Both the position numbers and the translations under genes were made by a program. The notes below the pieces were generated by a model. It had not been told where the DNA came from and did no database searches. It was given only the letters and a program-made list of their open reading frames with translations. DNA of 64,000 bases from Candidatus Blautia excrementipullorum (lineage in GTDB: Bacteria; Bacillota; Clostridia; Lachnospirales; Lachnospiraceae): assembly GCA_019118645.1 (NCBI GenBank), contig DWYN01000087.1:1-64000 (forward strand), read 5' to 3'. Each line of letters opens with the position of its first letter. The stretch's first letter is position 1. Positions 25,314 through 34,357 of the stretch are shown here, piece after piece.

Positions 25314-26351
25314 ATGAACTACCAGAATGAAAAAAAATATATCGGCCACAAAGACCAGCTGATGAAGGTAAAGAGAATCAAAATGCAGGAAGGCAAGGCC
25401 AGCGGAGTTGATATGATTGACGTACAGAACCGCTCCGGTATGCATTTTGATGTAAATGTAAGCCGTGGAATGGATATTCCGTATCTGGATTTCTGCGGAG
25501 AAAATGTCGGTTTTATTTCTCCCTGCGGCGTGGTGGCTCCGGAATATTTTGACGACAAGGAGCTGGGATTTCTGAAAAGCTTTACTGCAGGCTTTCTTAC
25601 TACCTGCGGTCTGAAGGCGGCAGGGGCTCCCTGCGAATATGAGGGAACCGCCTATGGACTTCACGGAAATCTTTCTCATACGCCGGCGGAAGACGTAAGC
25701 TGCAGAATTGTGGAGGACGGTGAGGTGCCTGCTGCAGTCATCCGGGGAACAGTCCGTGACGCGGTGATTTTCGGAGATAAAATGACTCTGGAAAGAGAAA
25801 TCAAATGTTTCTATAAAGAACGGAAATTTACACTTCATGACAAGGTGACGAACGATGGATATAAAAAAGTCCGCCAGATGATTCTCTATCACTGCAATAT
25901 CGGTTATCCGATTCTTACGCCGGACAGTGAAATCTATATCCCTTCTCTGGAAGTGAAAGCCCGCAACGCACATGCTCAGGAGGGAATTGACAGCTGGATG
26001 AAACTCCAGGAGGCAGATCCCGACTATGAAGAGATGTGCTATTACCATAAACTGAAACCGGATGAAAATAATCATGCAACAGCTGCGATCTATAATCCGG
26101 AATTAGAGCTTGGAATAGCCATTGAAATAGATCTGAGCACACTGGATCATTTCGTCCAGTGGAAGATGATGGGCGCCGGAGACTATGTGATGGGTCTGGA
26201 ACCCGGCAACTCCACCATTGACGGAATTGAGGACGCAGTAAACAACGGATCCATGAAATATCTGGAACCGGGAGAAAGCAGAGAATATCAGCTTACCTTC
26301 CACATCCTCAAAGGCAGGGAGAGCTTTGAAAAAATAAAGAAAAAACCCTGA
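25314..26351 (+). CDS. DUF4432 aldose-1-epimerase-like protein
   Basis: 345 residues with the galactose-mutarotase-like sandwich of DUF4432: MHFDVNVSRGMDIPYLDF near residue 42, TCGLKAAG near 102, GLHGNLSHTPA, and FVQWKMMGAGDYVMGLEPGN. His of GLHGNLSH, Glu of GLEPGN are probable acid/base residues by family analogy. It starts 6 bp after fucU. The substrate is unknown, but the position indicates anomer conversion in the same pathway. Confidence 0.82.
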   Translation: MNYQNEKKYIGHKDQLMKVKRIKMQEGKASGVDMIDVQNRSGMHFDVNVSRGMDIPYLDFCGENVGFISPCGVVAPEYFDDKELGFLKSFTAGFLTTCGLKAAGAPCEYEGTAYGLHGNLSHTPAEDVSCRIVEDGEVPAAVIRGTVRDAVIFGDKMTLEREIKCFYKERKFTLHDKVTNDGYKKVRQMILYHCNIGYPILTPDSEIYIPSLEVKARNAHAQEGIDSWMKLQEADPDYEEMCYYHKLKPDENNHATAAIYNPELELGIAIEIDLSTLDHFVQWKMMGAGDYVMGLEPGNSTIDGIEDAVNNGSMKYLEPGESREYQLTFHILKGRESFEKIKKKP

Positions 26352-26406
26352 ATACGATGTATACTAGTAAGAGCTATAGAGCAACAGAAAACAGGAGGTA
26401 TGAAAG

Positions 26407-27708
26407 ATGACAGAAAAAGAATTAATCATGAAAGCCGGCGAGGAGCTGGATGCAAAACTCGCTGAGGCAAAAAAGACAGGAAATCTTGTAGTAAAGGACG
26501 CGACAGAAGATGAGAGCGTAATCCGTTCTACTTTTGAAAAGGGAGAAGGAATCTTCCGTCTGTTCCCGGCATTTGTACCGAGAAGATTCGGCAAAGCAGG
26601 ACACAGACTGAAACTTCATCCGGATGATTACTTCGCATTCGGAATGGCAAGAGGCTCCATCACAGAGCGCTGGTTTGCTTCCACAATTGCTGCACAGAAC
26701 GGAGAAACTGCAAAGGCTGACGAAGGTATGGCTTATGTATGTGTAGACTACAACAGCGATGAGAAATTCTCCTTAAGAGATGCGGTAAAGGTTCTTGGCG
26801 CAGAGCTGGTTGGAAAAGAGCTTATGGATAAATACAACGGATGGCCGATGTATTCCAAATTCTTTGATAATGAGAACCCGCTGTTCCACCATCTGCACCT
26901 GGGATTCGAAGATGCTGCCAGAGTAGGAAAACTGGGCAAACCGGAAAACTACTATTTCCCGAAACAGCTGAACAACTATTTCGGTGAAGCAAACTATACA
27001 TATTTCGGATTTGACCCGGATGTAGATCCTGAAGAGATCAAAGAGAGAATCCGTCATTTCGCAGATGACGATACAAGAATTACAGAGCTCTCCAGAGCAT
27101 ACAGAGTTGAGCTTGGCACAGGCTGGTACACACCGGCAGGCGTTATCCATGCACCGGCTTCTGTTCTGACCTATGAGCCGCAGTGGAACTCCGATGTAAA
27201 CTCCGTATATGAGAATATCGTATCCGGCGAGGTTTATCCTCCGGAAATGCTGGATGAAGAGCTTCCGGAAGACAAGAAGACAGTAGAGGATGTATTCAAA
27301 CTTCTTGACTGGGAGAAGAACGTAGATCCGCATTACAAGAAACACTACTTCCGCAGACCAATCGTGGAGACAGAAACCGATCAGTATGTTCAGAAATGGA
27401 TCACCTATGCAAACCCATATATCGCTGCAAAAGAGCTGACCGTATATCCGGGACAGACTGTAACGATTAAAGACGGAGCTGCTTATGGATGTATCTTCAT
27501 TCAGGGCCATGGAAAATTCGGCGTATATGCAGCAGAAGCTCCGACACTTCTTCACTTTGGCCAGCAGAGCACAGATGAATTCTTCGTTTCTGAAAAAGCT
27601 GCAACAGACGGCGTTACGATTACAAACATCAGCCCTGTAGAGCCTCTCGTTGTTCTGAAACACTTCGGACCGAACTGCCCGGGTGTTCCGCAGGAAGTTG
27701 CTGAATAA
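26407..27708 (+). CDS. PMI-like cupin, paralogue 2 (candidate sugar isomerase)
   Basis: 433 residues, a paralogue of the gene at 19765 with an extra N-terminal segment. It shares KLHPDDYFAFG, FASTIAAQNG, HHLHLGFEDAARVG with KPENYYFPKQ, WYTPAGVIHAPAS with TYEPQ, and a second half starting YPGQTVTIKDGAAYGC. Against paralogue 1, HIHHRQE becomes HLHLGFED and KPEM becomes KPEN, so the metal sites differ and the two probably have different substrates or steps. AGGAGGTATGAAAG precedes the ATG. It is the last gene before a terminator. Catalytic role is inferred, not shown. Confidence 0.7.
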   Translation: MTEKELIMKAGEELDAKLAEAKKTGNLVVKDATEDESVIRSTFEKGEGIFRLFPAFVPRRFGKAGHRLKLHPDDYFAFGMARGSITERWFASTIAAQNGETAKADEGMAYVCVDYNSDEKFSLRDAVKVLGAELVGKELMDKYNGWPMYSKFFDNENPLFHHLHLGFEDAARVGKLGKPENYYFPKQLNNYFGEANYTYFGFDPDVDPEEIKERIRHFADDDTRITELSRAYRVELGTGWYTPAGVIHAPASVLTYEPQWNSDVNSVYENIVSGEVYPPEMLDEELPEDKKTVEDVFKLLDWEKNVDPHYKKHYFRRPIVETETDQYVQKWITYANPYIAAKELTVYPGQTVTIKDGAAYGCIFIQGHGKFGVYAAEAPTLLHFGQQSTDEFFVSEKAATDGVTITNISPVEPLVVLKHFGPNCPGVPQEVAE

Positions 27709-27747
27709 TCAATTCTGAGCCTCCGAAAGGGCAGGCTTTGATGCAGG

Positions 27748-27789
27748 CAGCCCAGGATACTCCTCCCTTTTTCTATGTATTCTGGGCTG
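27748..27789 (+). terminator. Terminator after paralogue 2 cupin
   Basis: CAGCCCAG pairs with CTGGGCTG around a 26-nt loop, followed by ATTGTTTCTTTATT. It separates the transport/isomerase half from the kinase half; a further promoter for the kinase is therefore likely but was not found with confidence. Confidence 0.6.
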
Positions 27790-27906
27790 ATTGTTTCTTT
27801 ATTATTTCATGGGAAGGCAGTATAATTTTTATACAGAAAGCGGAAGAGAATATCTTTCTGCCGCTGCATAATACTGTGAAATAAGTTTAGAGAAAAGGAG
27901 TAAAAC

Positions 27907-29421
27907 ATGAAATATTTACTGGGAATTGATAATGGAGGAACTTTCTCCAAGGCAGCTATTTTTGATGTGGACGGAAATCAGATTTCCGTGGCAAGCGTTC
28001 CCACAGTCACCCTTACGCCAAAGCCGGGATATACAGAAAAGGATCTGGACGAGCTTTGGGAAGTAAATGCGCAGGCAGTTCGGAATGCCATTGAAAAAAG
28101 CGGGATTGATCCGAAGGATATTGCGGGAGTTTCTTTTTCCGGCGCGGGAAAAGGTCTTTATATGATCGGCTACGATGGAAAGCCCTCCTACAACGGAATC
28201 ATGTCAACAGATACGAGAGCCTGGGCGCAGGTAGAACAGTGGTATAAAGACGGAACCAATAAAAAGGTTTATGAAAAAACCTTCCAGGAAATCCTGGCTG
28301 TTCAGCCGGTAAGCCTTCTGGCATGGTTCAGAGACAATCAGCCGGAAGTTCTGAAAAACACGAAATATATTTTTGCAGTAAAGGATTATATCCGTTATAT
28401 GCTTACCGGAGAGGCCTACAGTGAATATACAGACTGTTCCGGCGGAAATCTGGTAAACATGGTTACAAAACAGCATGACAGAGAACTGATGGCGCTTTAC
28501 GGCCTGGAAGACTGCTATGAAAAGCTTCCGCCTCTGAAATATTCCGCAGAGATCTGCGGCCATGTAACAAAAGAGGCCAGTGAGAAGACGCTCCTTCCGG
28601 AGGGAACTCCGGTGGCAGCCGGAATGTTTGACGTCAATGCCTGCGGCATTGCTTCCGGTCTGTCAGACGAAGAGCAGATGTGCATGATTGCCGGAACCTG
28701 GAGCATCAATGAATTTATCAGAAAGACGCCGGTAACCAACGGTACTGTGGCTCTGAATTCCATGTTCTGTATGCCGGGATATTTCCTTATTGAGGAGAGC
28801 AGCCCCACATCCGCAGGAAACATGGAGTGGTTCATCCGGAACCTGATGAATTACGAGAAGGAAGAAGCCAAGGCAAAAGGCGGCTCTGTATATGACATCA
28901 CAAACGAGTGGGTGGCATCTATTGAGCCTCAGGACTGCAATGTGATCTTCCTGCCGTTTTTGAACGGATCCAATGAAGACGCTCTTGCCAAGGGAACCTT
29001 TGTGGGTCTGACGGCTTACCATAATAAAAAACATATGCTTCGCGCAGTATATGAGGGAATTGTATTTTCACATGTGACGCATGTAAAGAAACTGCTCAGA
29101 AACAGAGAGGTGCCCAAGAGCATCCGCCTTTCCGGAGGCGCGGCAAATTCGGACGTATGGGTGCAGATCTTTGCGGACGCTCTTCAGATTCCCATTGACG
29201 TAGTCGGCGATAAAGAGCTGGGAGCTCAGGGAGCGGCTATGGCAGCGGGAATTGCGGCCGGTATCTACAAAGATTATCAGGAAGCCATAAGCAGGACGGT
29301 GCATATTACCAAGACTGTAAATCCGCGTCCGGAATATAAAGAGATTTATGAAGAAAAGTATGCAACTTACCGTGCAGTAATCGACGGGCTGAGCAAAGCG
29401 TGGGAACATTTTAAAAATTAG
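27907..29421 (+). CDS. lyxK: L-xylulokinase-like FGGY kinase
   Basis: 504 residues, FGGY sugar kinase. It matches E. coli LyxK motifs as I remember them: IDNGGTFSKAAIFD, KPGYTEKDLDELW, GKGLYMIGYDGK, STDTRAW, QPVSLLAWFRDN, SPTSAGNMEWFIRN and YEGIVFSHVTHVKKL. This predicts ATP-dependent phosphorylation of L-xylulose (or a close ketopentose) at C5. The downstream UlaE and AraD genes support the assignment. AAAAGGAG precedes the ATG. Confidence 0.85.
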   Translation: MKYLLGIDNGGTFSKAAIFDVDGNQISVASVPTVTLTPKPGYTEKDLDELWEVNAQAVRNAIEKSGIDPKDIAGVSFSGAGKGLYMIGYDGKPSYNGIMSTDTRAWAQVEQWYKDGTNKKVYEKTFQEILAVQPVSLLAWFRDNQPEVLKNTKYIFAVKDYIRYMLTGEAYSEYTDCSGGNLVNMVTKQHDRELMALYGLEDCYEKLPPLKYSAEICGHVTKEASEKTLLPEGTPVAAGMFDVNACGIASGLSDEEQMCMIAGTWSINEFIRKTPVTNGTVALNSMFCMPGYFLIEESSPTSAGNMEWFIRNLMNYEKEEAKAKGGSVYDITNEWVASIEPQDCNVIFLPFLNGSNEDALAKGTFVGLTAYHNKKHMLRAVYEGIVFSHVTHVKKLLRNREVPKSIRLSGGAANSDVWVQIFADALQIPIDVVGDKELGAQGAAMAAGIAAGIYKDYQEAISRTVHITKTVNPRPEYKEIYEEKYATYRAVIDGLSKAWEHFKN

Positions 29422-29438
29422 AAAAAGGGGTAAAAGTT

Positions 29439-30410
29439 ATGTTTAAAATGGCAATTTTAGGCGCTGGCGCCATCGCACACAAAATGTCAAATACTATTTC
29501 TCAGATGGATAATGTAGAACCGTACATTATCGCGGATGTAAATATCGAAAAAGCAAAAGAAGTAGGAGAAAAATACGGATATACAAAAATCTGCGGTTCT
29601 GTGGACGATATTCTTGCAGACGATCAGGTAGACCTTGTATATATCGCGCTTCCCCATTCACTTCACTATAAATTTACAAAAATGTGCCTGGAAGGCGGAA
29701 AGAACGTACTTTGTGAAAAATCCTTTACAGTAAGCGCGTCTCAGGCAAAAGAGATTCTTTCTCTGGCAGAGGAGAAGAAACTTCTTCTCCAGGAGGCGAT
29801 CTGGACAAGATATATGCCTTCCAGAAAGATGATCGACGATATCATTGCCAGCGGTGTGATCGGAGAAGTTACTTCTCTGACGGCAAACCTCGGCTATGAG
29901 CTCAGTGCGGTTCCGAGAATCTGGGATGTAAACTCTGCCGGCGGCGCTCTGCTTGACTGCGGCGTTTACCTTGTTCATTTTGCACGCATGATTTTCGGCG
30001 ACAACATCACAGACATGAAGACTTCCGCTGTATTCCGCAACGGCGTTGACATGTGCGACAACATTACCATGATTTTCGACGACAGCAAGATGGCAACCAT
30101 GCAGACGAATGTTTATGCTGCACAGAACCGTTCCGCGGCAATATTCGGAACAAAGGGATACATTGAGATCACCAATATTAACAATCCTGAAAAGATTACC
30201 GTATTCAACGATCAGTATGAGGAGGTAGCTTCCTATCTGCCGCCGCAGCAGATCACAGGATATGAGTATGAAGTGCTTGCCTGCATGCGGGCTATTGAAA
30301 ACGGCGAGATTGAGTGCCCGGAGGCTCCTCATGCGGAGACCATTAAGGTTATGGAAATTATGGACAGCATCCGTCAGTCCTGGGGATATGAAATTCCGCT
30401 GATTTCCTGA
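29439..30410 (+). CDS. Gfo/Idh/MocA-family oxidoreductase
   Basis: 323 residues. N-terminal Rossmann motif GAGAIAHKM, then YIALPHSLHY, the CEKSFTVSASQAKEIL segment that stands for the family's EKP motif, and a C-terminal part with GALLDCGVYLVHFARMIFG. NAD(P)-dependent oxidation or reduction of a sugar or sugar derivative is expected. In the family EKP motif the Pro is usual, and here it is Ser-Phe. It starts 18 bp after the kinase with AAAAAGGGG. Confidence 0.88.
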   Translation: MFKMAILGAGAIAHKMSNTISQMDNVEPYIIADVNIEKAKEVGEKYGYTKICGSVDDILADDQVDLVYIALPHSLHYKFTKMCLEGGKNVLCEKSFTVSASQAKEILSLAEEKKLLLQEAIWTRYMPSRKMIDDIIASGVIGEVTSLTANLGYELSAVPRIWDVNSAGGALLDCGVYLVHFARMIFGDNITDMKTSAVFRNGVDMCDNITMIFDDSKMATMQTNVYAAQNRSAAIFGTKGYIEITNINNPEKITVFNDQYEEVASYLPPQQITGYEYEVLACMRAIENGEIECPEAPHAETIKVMEIMDSIRQSWGYEIPLIS

Positions 30411-30474
30411 TCCGTTTCGATTTTGCCGGCGTAAGCCAGTGTTTTAAATTCATAGATCAAAGCAGGAGAGCAGT

Positions 30475-31317
30475 ATGAGAGCATATACTTTAGGTTTGTA
30501 TGAAAAAGCAATGCCTTCCGACCTTACCTGGAAGGAAAAGCTGGAAACAGCCAAAGCGGCAGGTTATGATTTCGTTGAGATCAGTATTGACGAGACAGAC
30601 GCGAAGCTTGCCCGTCTGGAGTGGACAAAGGAAGAACGTCTGGATCTTGTAAAGACCATGTATGAAGTGGGCCTTCCTATCCGCACCATGTGTCTGAGCG
30701 GCCATCGGAAATATCCCATCGGCAGCAGCGATCCCGGAACCTGTGCGAGAGGAATGGAAATTATGGAAAAAGCCATTCAGCTTGCGGACGATCTGGGAAT
30801 CCGCATTATCCAGCTTGCAGGATATGATGTTTACTATGAGGAATCTACGCCGGAAACAGTAAAACGATTCGGGGAAAACCTTGTGAAATGTGAACGCATG
30901 GCGGCCAAAAAAGGAATTGTCCTGGGATTTGAGACCATGGAGACGGAGTTTATGAATACGGTGGAAAAGGCGATGAAATATGTAAACCGTATCAATTCTC
31001 CTTATCTGGGAGTTTATCCGGATATGGGAAATATAACAAACGCAGCCAAGACCTACGGCACCGATGTGCTTGCAGATATCCGCACAGGCATCGGACATCT
31101 GGACGCTGTACATCTGAAGGAAACCGTGCCCGGCGTATTCCGGGAGGTTCCCTTTGGAACAGGGCATGTGGATTTCCCCGCAGTGATTGCAGAGACGTGG
31201 AAAGCAGGAGTCCGCAGATATGTAACGGAATTCTGGTATACAGGCAACCCTGAGTGGAAGAAAGATCTGGATTTTGCGGTGGGAATGATGCGTCCTATTC
31301 TGGATGCCCAGGAATAA
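30475..31317 (+). CDS. L-ribulose-5-phosphate 3-epimerase (UlaE/SgbU-like)
   Basis: 280 residues, TIM barrel. It begins YTLGLYEKAMPSDLTWKEKL, has CLSGHRKYPIGS, GFETMETEF, VYPDMGNI, HLKETVPG and TEFWYTGNPEW, giving the Glu, Asp, His and Glu metal ligands of UlaE. It would convert L-xylulose-5-phosphate to L-ribulose-5-phosphate. Between kinase and 4-epimerase genes, this completes the known ulaE/sgbU pathway. Confidence 0.93.
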   Translation: MRAYTLGLYEKAMPSDLTWKEKLETAKAAGYDFVEISIDETDAKLARLEWTKEERLDLVKTMYEVGLPIRTMCLSGHRKYPIGSSDPGTCARGMEIMEKAIQLADDLGIRIIQLAGYDVYYEESTPETVKRFGENLVKCERMAAKKGIVLGFETMETEFMNTVEKAMKYVNRINSPYLGVYPDMGNITNAAKTYGTDVLADIRTGIGHLDAVHLKETVPGVFREVPFGTGHVDFPAVIAETWKAGVRRYVTEFWYTGNPEWKKDLDFAVGMMRPILDAQE

Positions 31318-31466
31318 AGACAGCAGAACTCAGAGATTGATGGAAGATTCTGAGATGCATGCGGCGGACGGTGCCGAAATCTCAGATACAACTTGGCTTT
31401 CGGAGGCAACAAGTATATAATAGAATACAGGAGCATCCGAAAATCATTTGTAAAGGAGAAAGAAAA

Positions 31467-32162
31467 ATGCTTGAAAAATTAAAAGAAGAAGTTTACAAAG
31501 CCAATATGGATCTGCCGAAATATGGCCTCGTTACGTTTACCTGGGGAAATGTAAGCGGAATTGACAGAGAAAAGGGACTTTTTGTTATCAAACCCAGCGG
31601 AGTTGAGTACGAGAAACTGAAACCGGAAGATATGGTAGTTGTGGATCTTCAGGGAAATAAGGTTGAGGGCGAATACAATCCGTCTTCCGACACAGCGACA
31701 CATGTTGTTCTTTACAATGCCTTCCCAAATATCGGAGGAATTGTACATACCCATTCTCCCTGGGCTACAAGCTGGGCGCAGGCAGGAAGAGGAATTCCCT
31801 GCTATGGAACCACACATGCAGACTATATTTACGGAGAAGTTCCCTGTGTGCGCAATCTGACAAAAGAAGAGATTGATGAGGCTTATGAGAAAAATACAGG
31901 CATTCTGATTGCCGACTATTTTAAGGACAAGGATTACGAGGCTGTTCCGGCAGTTCTCTGCAAAAATCATGGTCCTTTTACCTGGGGCAAGGATGCTCAT
32001 GAAGCAGTTCACAACGCAGTTGTCCTGGAGGAAGTTGCGAAGATGGCCTGCCGCTGCGAAATGATCAATCCGCAGGTAAAACCTGCTCCTCAGGAACTGC
32101 AGGATAAGCACTACTACAGAAAGCACGGAGCAAACGCATACTACGGACAGATTACAAAATAA
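31467..32162 (+). CDS. araD: L-ribulose-5-phosphate 4-epimerase
   Basis: 231 residues from ATG 31467, with AAAGGAGAAAG upstream; the track start at 31359 is not supported by a ribosome site. It has the AraD/UlaF/SgbE signatures [55 protein letters not shown] and [14 protein letters not shown]. The two His of HTH and the His further on bind zinc. The product D-xylulose-5-phosphate enters the pentose phosphate pathway. Confidence 0.95.
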   Translation: MLEKLKEEVYKANMDLPKYGLVTFTWGNVSGIDREKGLFVIKPSGVEYEKLKPEDMVVVDLQGNKVEGEYNPSSDTATHVVLYNAFPNIGGIVHTHSPWATSWAQAGRGIPCYGTTHADYIYGEVPCVRNLTKEEIDEAYEKNTGILIADYFKDKDYEAVPAVLCKNHGPFTWGKDAHEAVHNAVVLEEVAKMACRCEMINPQVKPAPQELQDKHYYRKHGANAYYGQITK

Positions 32163-32191
32163 TTTCCTGATTTTGTAAGTGCATAAAAAGA

Positions 32192-32241
32192 GCCGGGAAA
32201 CAGAACCCGGCAGAAGAGGGGGATGCCGTACGGCATCCCCC
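32192..32241. terminator. Tandem hairpins between convergent genes
   Basis: GCCGGG-N8-CCCGGC (32192-32211) is followed by the perfect 24-bp palindrome GGGGGATGCCGTACGGCATCCCCC (32218-32241). It lies between araD (plus) and the UPF0303 gene (minus), so it probably ends transcription from both sides. Confidence 0.6.
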
Positions 32242-32290
32242 TGCTGTTTCTGAAGAGAAGTCAGAATGTTTTCCTGAGTCCGGTCGCTTT

Positions 32291-32791
32291 CTATTCAGGA
32301 AGAGTGTAAGGATAATCGGGAGCTTCCGGACAGTTCAGATACTCTTTCAGACAGTTGACGACAAATTCATGATCCGCGATATGATAGAGATTGGAAGCGA
32401 TCACTGCGCCGATTACCGGAGAGCTTCCTTTGATCCGGATGGGGAAGCCGCCTCCGCACAGAGCATAGTCGGCATCCGCAAGGCCGTGGGTGGCCGGAGT
32501 ATCTCCGTCCTGTTCAAAAATCAGCGCGGACATAAGAGAGCTGCGCTCCATGAGTTTTACAGAATTGAATTTTCTCTCCATCCATTTCTGATTCAGTAGA
32601 TTGGTTCCATCCGGGCAGTGCTGAAACAAGATGCAGCCGTTATTCATCCGTATGGACACAGCGATTGTGATGTTGTGTTTCTGTGCATAGGAAACCATGC
32701 ATGTTCCCAGTTCCCAGGCTACTTTGTGATTAAATTCGGGAAACTGCAGAAGCTCTTCTTGTTTTCGTAAGATATCCAGATTTTCAGACAT
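32291..32791 (-). CDS. UPF0303/HbpS-like protein
   Basis: 166 residues of the UPF0303 / heme-binding-HbpS-like fold (VAWELGTCMVSYAQKHNITIAVSI, CGGGFPIRI, SPVIGAVIASNL, DHEFVVNCLKEYL). Reported members of the family include HbpS and yeast YBR137W; a precise function is not settled. AAGGAGG lies upstream on the minus strand. It is convergent with araD and may or may not belong to the sugar pathway. Confidence 0.82.
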   Translation of the reverse strand: MSENLDILRKQEELLQFPEFNHKVAWELGTCMVSYAQKHNITIAVSIRMNNGCILFQHCPDGTNLLNQKWMERKFNSVKLMERSSLMSALIFEQDGDTPATHGLADADYALCGGGFPIRIKGSSPVIGAVIASNLYHIADHEFVVNCLKEYLNCPEAPDYPYTLPE

Positions 32792-32995
32792 AATTTTTCC
32801 TCCTTTTATTTGGCAGTGAGAAAGGACATCTGTAAAGAAAAAGGTTTTTCCATATAAGAATATTATACAGGAAAGGGGCCTGATCAGGCAAGATAAAATA
32901 TTCGGAATTGCTGAACTTTAGCATATTTTTTCGGCCTGCATGTGTTAATGTCAAGAAAATTACGAATGATTAGCATGTGCTGGGGTTCTGATTAT

Positions 32996-33247
32996 ATGAA
33001 GATTTACGACTATCAGGGAAAGAAGAATGTGAGCGGCGATATGATCAGGCAGCTTCGCGTGAAAAAGAGGATGTCTCAGAGTGATCTGGCCGCCAGGCTT
33101 CAGGTGGAAGGCGTGATGCTGGAGAGAGACAGCATCAGCAGAATAGAGAGCGGAACGAGATTTGTAGCCGATTATGAACTGTTTATATTTGCGAAAATAT
33201 TTGGCGTGGACGTGGCAGAGCTGCTGGAAATTCAGGAAAAACCGTGA
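32996..33247 (+). CDS. XRE-family HTH regulator
   Basis: 83 residues from ATG 32996 (the track starts at a GTG 54 bp upstream; both are weakly supported). A single HTH-XRE domain with SGDMIRQLRVKKRMSQSDLAARLQ, a central DSISRIESG and EVAELLEIQ-type end. It is probably a small DNA-binding repressor. No cognate operon is obvious. Confidence 0.8.
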   Translation: MKIYDYQGKKNVSGDMIRQLRVKKRMSQSDLAARLQVEGVMLERDSISRIESGTRFVADYELFIFAKIFGVDVAELLEIQEKP

Positions 33248-33272
33248 TTTTTAAAGACTGAAAAGGAAATAC

Positions 33273-33320
33273 AGAGAAGAAGGCGGAGATATCAGCTTCG
33301 GGCGATTTCTCTGCTTTTTT
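33273..33320 (+). terminator. Probable terminator after XRE gene
   Basis: CAGAGAAGAAGGCG pairs imperfectly with GGGCGATTTCTCTG, and TTTTTTT follows. The rest of 33248-33506 is spacer with no other gene. Confidence 0.5.
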
Positions 33321-33506
33321 TCTGTCATTCGGACAGAGATTGTGCTACAATGAACATATGACCGGGCGGTACTGCCGCGGAATTATATTTGAAATTGTAA
33401 AAGAACCGCCGTCTGTGGAAAAATATGCGTTTTTCTGCGGCGGCAGCTGCATAAATAAAAAGAAAACAGAGAATGGCCGCCGGGAAGGCGGCAGAATGGA
33501 GAATAT

Positions 33507-34346
33507 ATGATTGAACTGGGAAAGAAACAGAGGCTTCTTGTGGTGAAACCGGTGGAATTTGGAGTGTACCTTGGGGAGGATCCGGGGGCGGAGGCAAAGA
33601 ACCGTGTGCTCCTTCCGGCGAAACAGGTGCCGGAGAATATCCGAGAGGGAGATTCGCTGGAGGTGTTTATTTATAAGGATTCCAAGGACCGTCTCATCGC
33701 AACAACTAGAGAACCGGTTTTGACAGTGGGAGAGACTGCTGTGTTAAAAGTGCGCCAGGTGACGAAAATCGGCGCTTTTCTTGACTGGGGCCTTGAAAAA
33801 GATCTTCTTCTGCCTTATCATGAGCAGACTGTCCGGGTGCATGAAGGACAGGAATGTCTTGTAGCTCTTTATGTGGACAAGAGCAGCCGTCTCTGCGCAA
33901 CTATGAAAGTTTACCCTTATCTGGAGAAAAAATCACCTTATCAGAAAGGGGATCAGGTAAAAGGCCGTGTGTACCAGACAAGCGATAATTTCGGGGTCTT
34001 TGTGGCAGTGGACGACAAATATTCCGCCCTGATTCCGGCAAGGGAAACGGCAGGAAAGTATCGCCCGGGAACAGTTCTCGACCTTCGTGTCACAGAAGTG
34101 AAGGAGGACGGAAAACTGAATGTCACAGACAGAAAGAAAGCTTATCTCCAGATAAATGAAGATGCGGAGAATGTGCTGCAGGTGCTGCAGGAATTTGCAG
34201 GCGTGCTGCCCTTCGATGACAAAGCTGCCCCGGAGGTGATCCGGAGGGAGTTCGGGCTCAGCAAAAACGCTTTCAAGCGCGCGGTGGGCCATCTTCTGAA
34301 AGAAGGGAAAATTGAAATCCGCGAACGAAAAATTTATCTGTTGTAA
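33507..34346 (+). CDS. cvfB: S1-domain RNA-binding protein (CvfB)
   Basis: 279 residues of the CvfB/YitL family: N-terminal S1-like modules (EFGVYLGEDP; RVRQVTKIGAFLDWGLEKDLLLPYHEQ; KGRVYQTSDNFGVFVAVDDKYSALIPA) followed by a winged-helix end (FGLSKNAFKRAVGHLLKEGKIEI). It is thought to bind RNA and affect virulence factor expression in staphylococci. The ATG at 33507 is preceded by GGAGAA. It is 11 bp from dnaE, so the two are probably cotranscribed. Confidence 0.88.
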   Translation: MIELGKKQRLLVVKPVEFGVYLGEDPGAEAKNRVLLPAKQVPENIREGDSLEVFIYKDSKDRLIATTREPVLTVGETAVLKVRQVTKIGAFLDWGLEKDLLLPYHEQTVRVHEGQECLVALYVDKSSRLCATMKVYPYLEKKSPYQKGDQVKGRVYQTSDNFGVFVAVDDKYSALIPARETAGKYRPGTVLDLRVTEVKEDGKLNVTDRKKAYLQINEDAENVLQVLQEFAGVLPFDDKAAPEVIRREFGLSKNAFKRAVGHLLKEGKIEIRERKIYLL

Positions 34347-34357
34347 AGGATGGTATT

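Noticed and set aside
24597-26075. 492-residue minus-strand ORF
   Set aside because: It is an antisense shadow of the binding-protein acidic tail, fucU and the DUF4432 gene; it has no ribosome site and its low-complexity Leu-rich end reflects the repeat.
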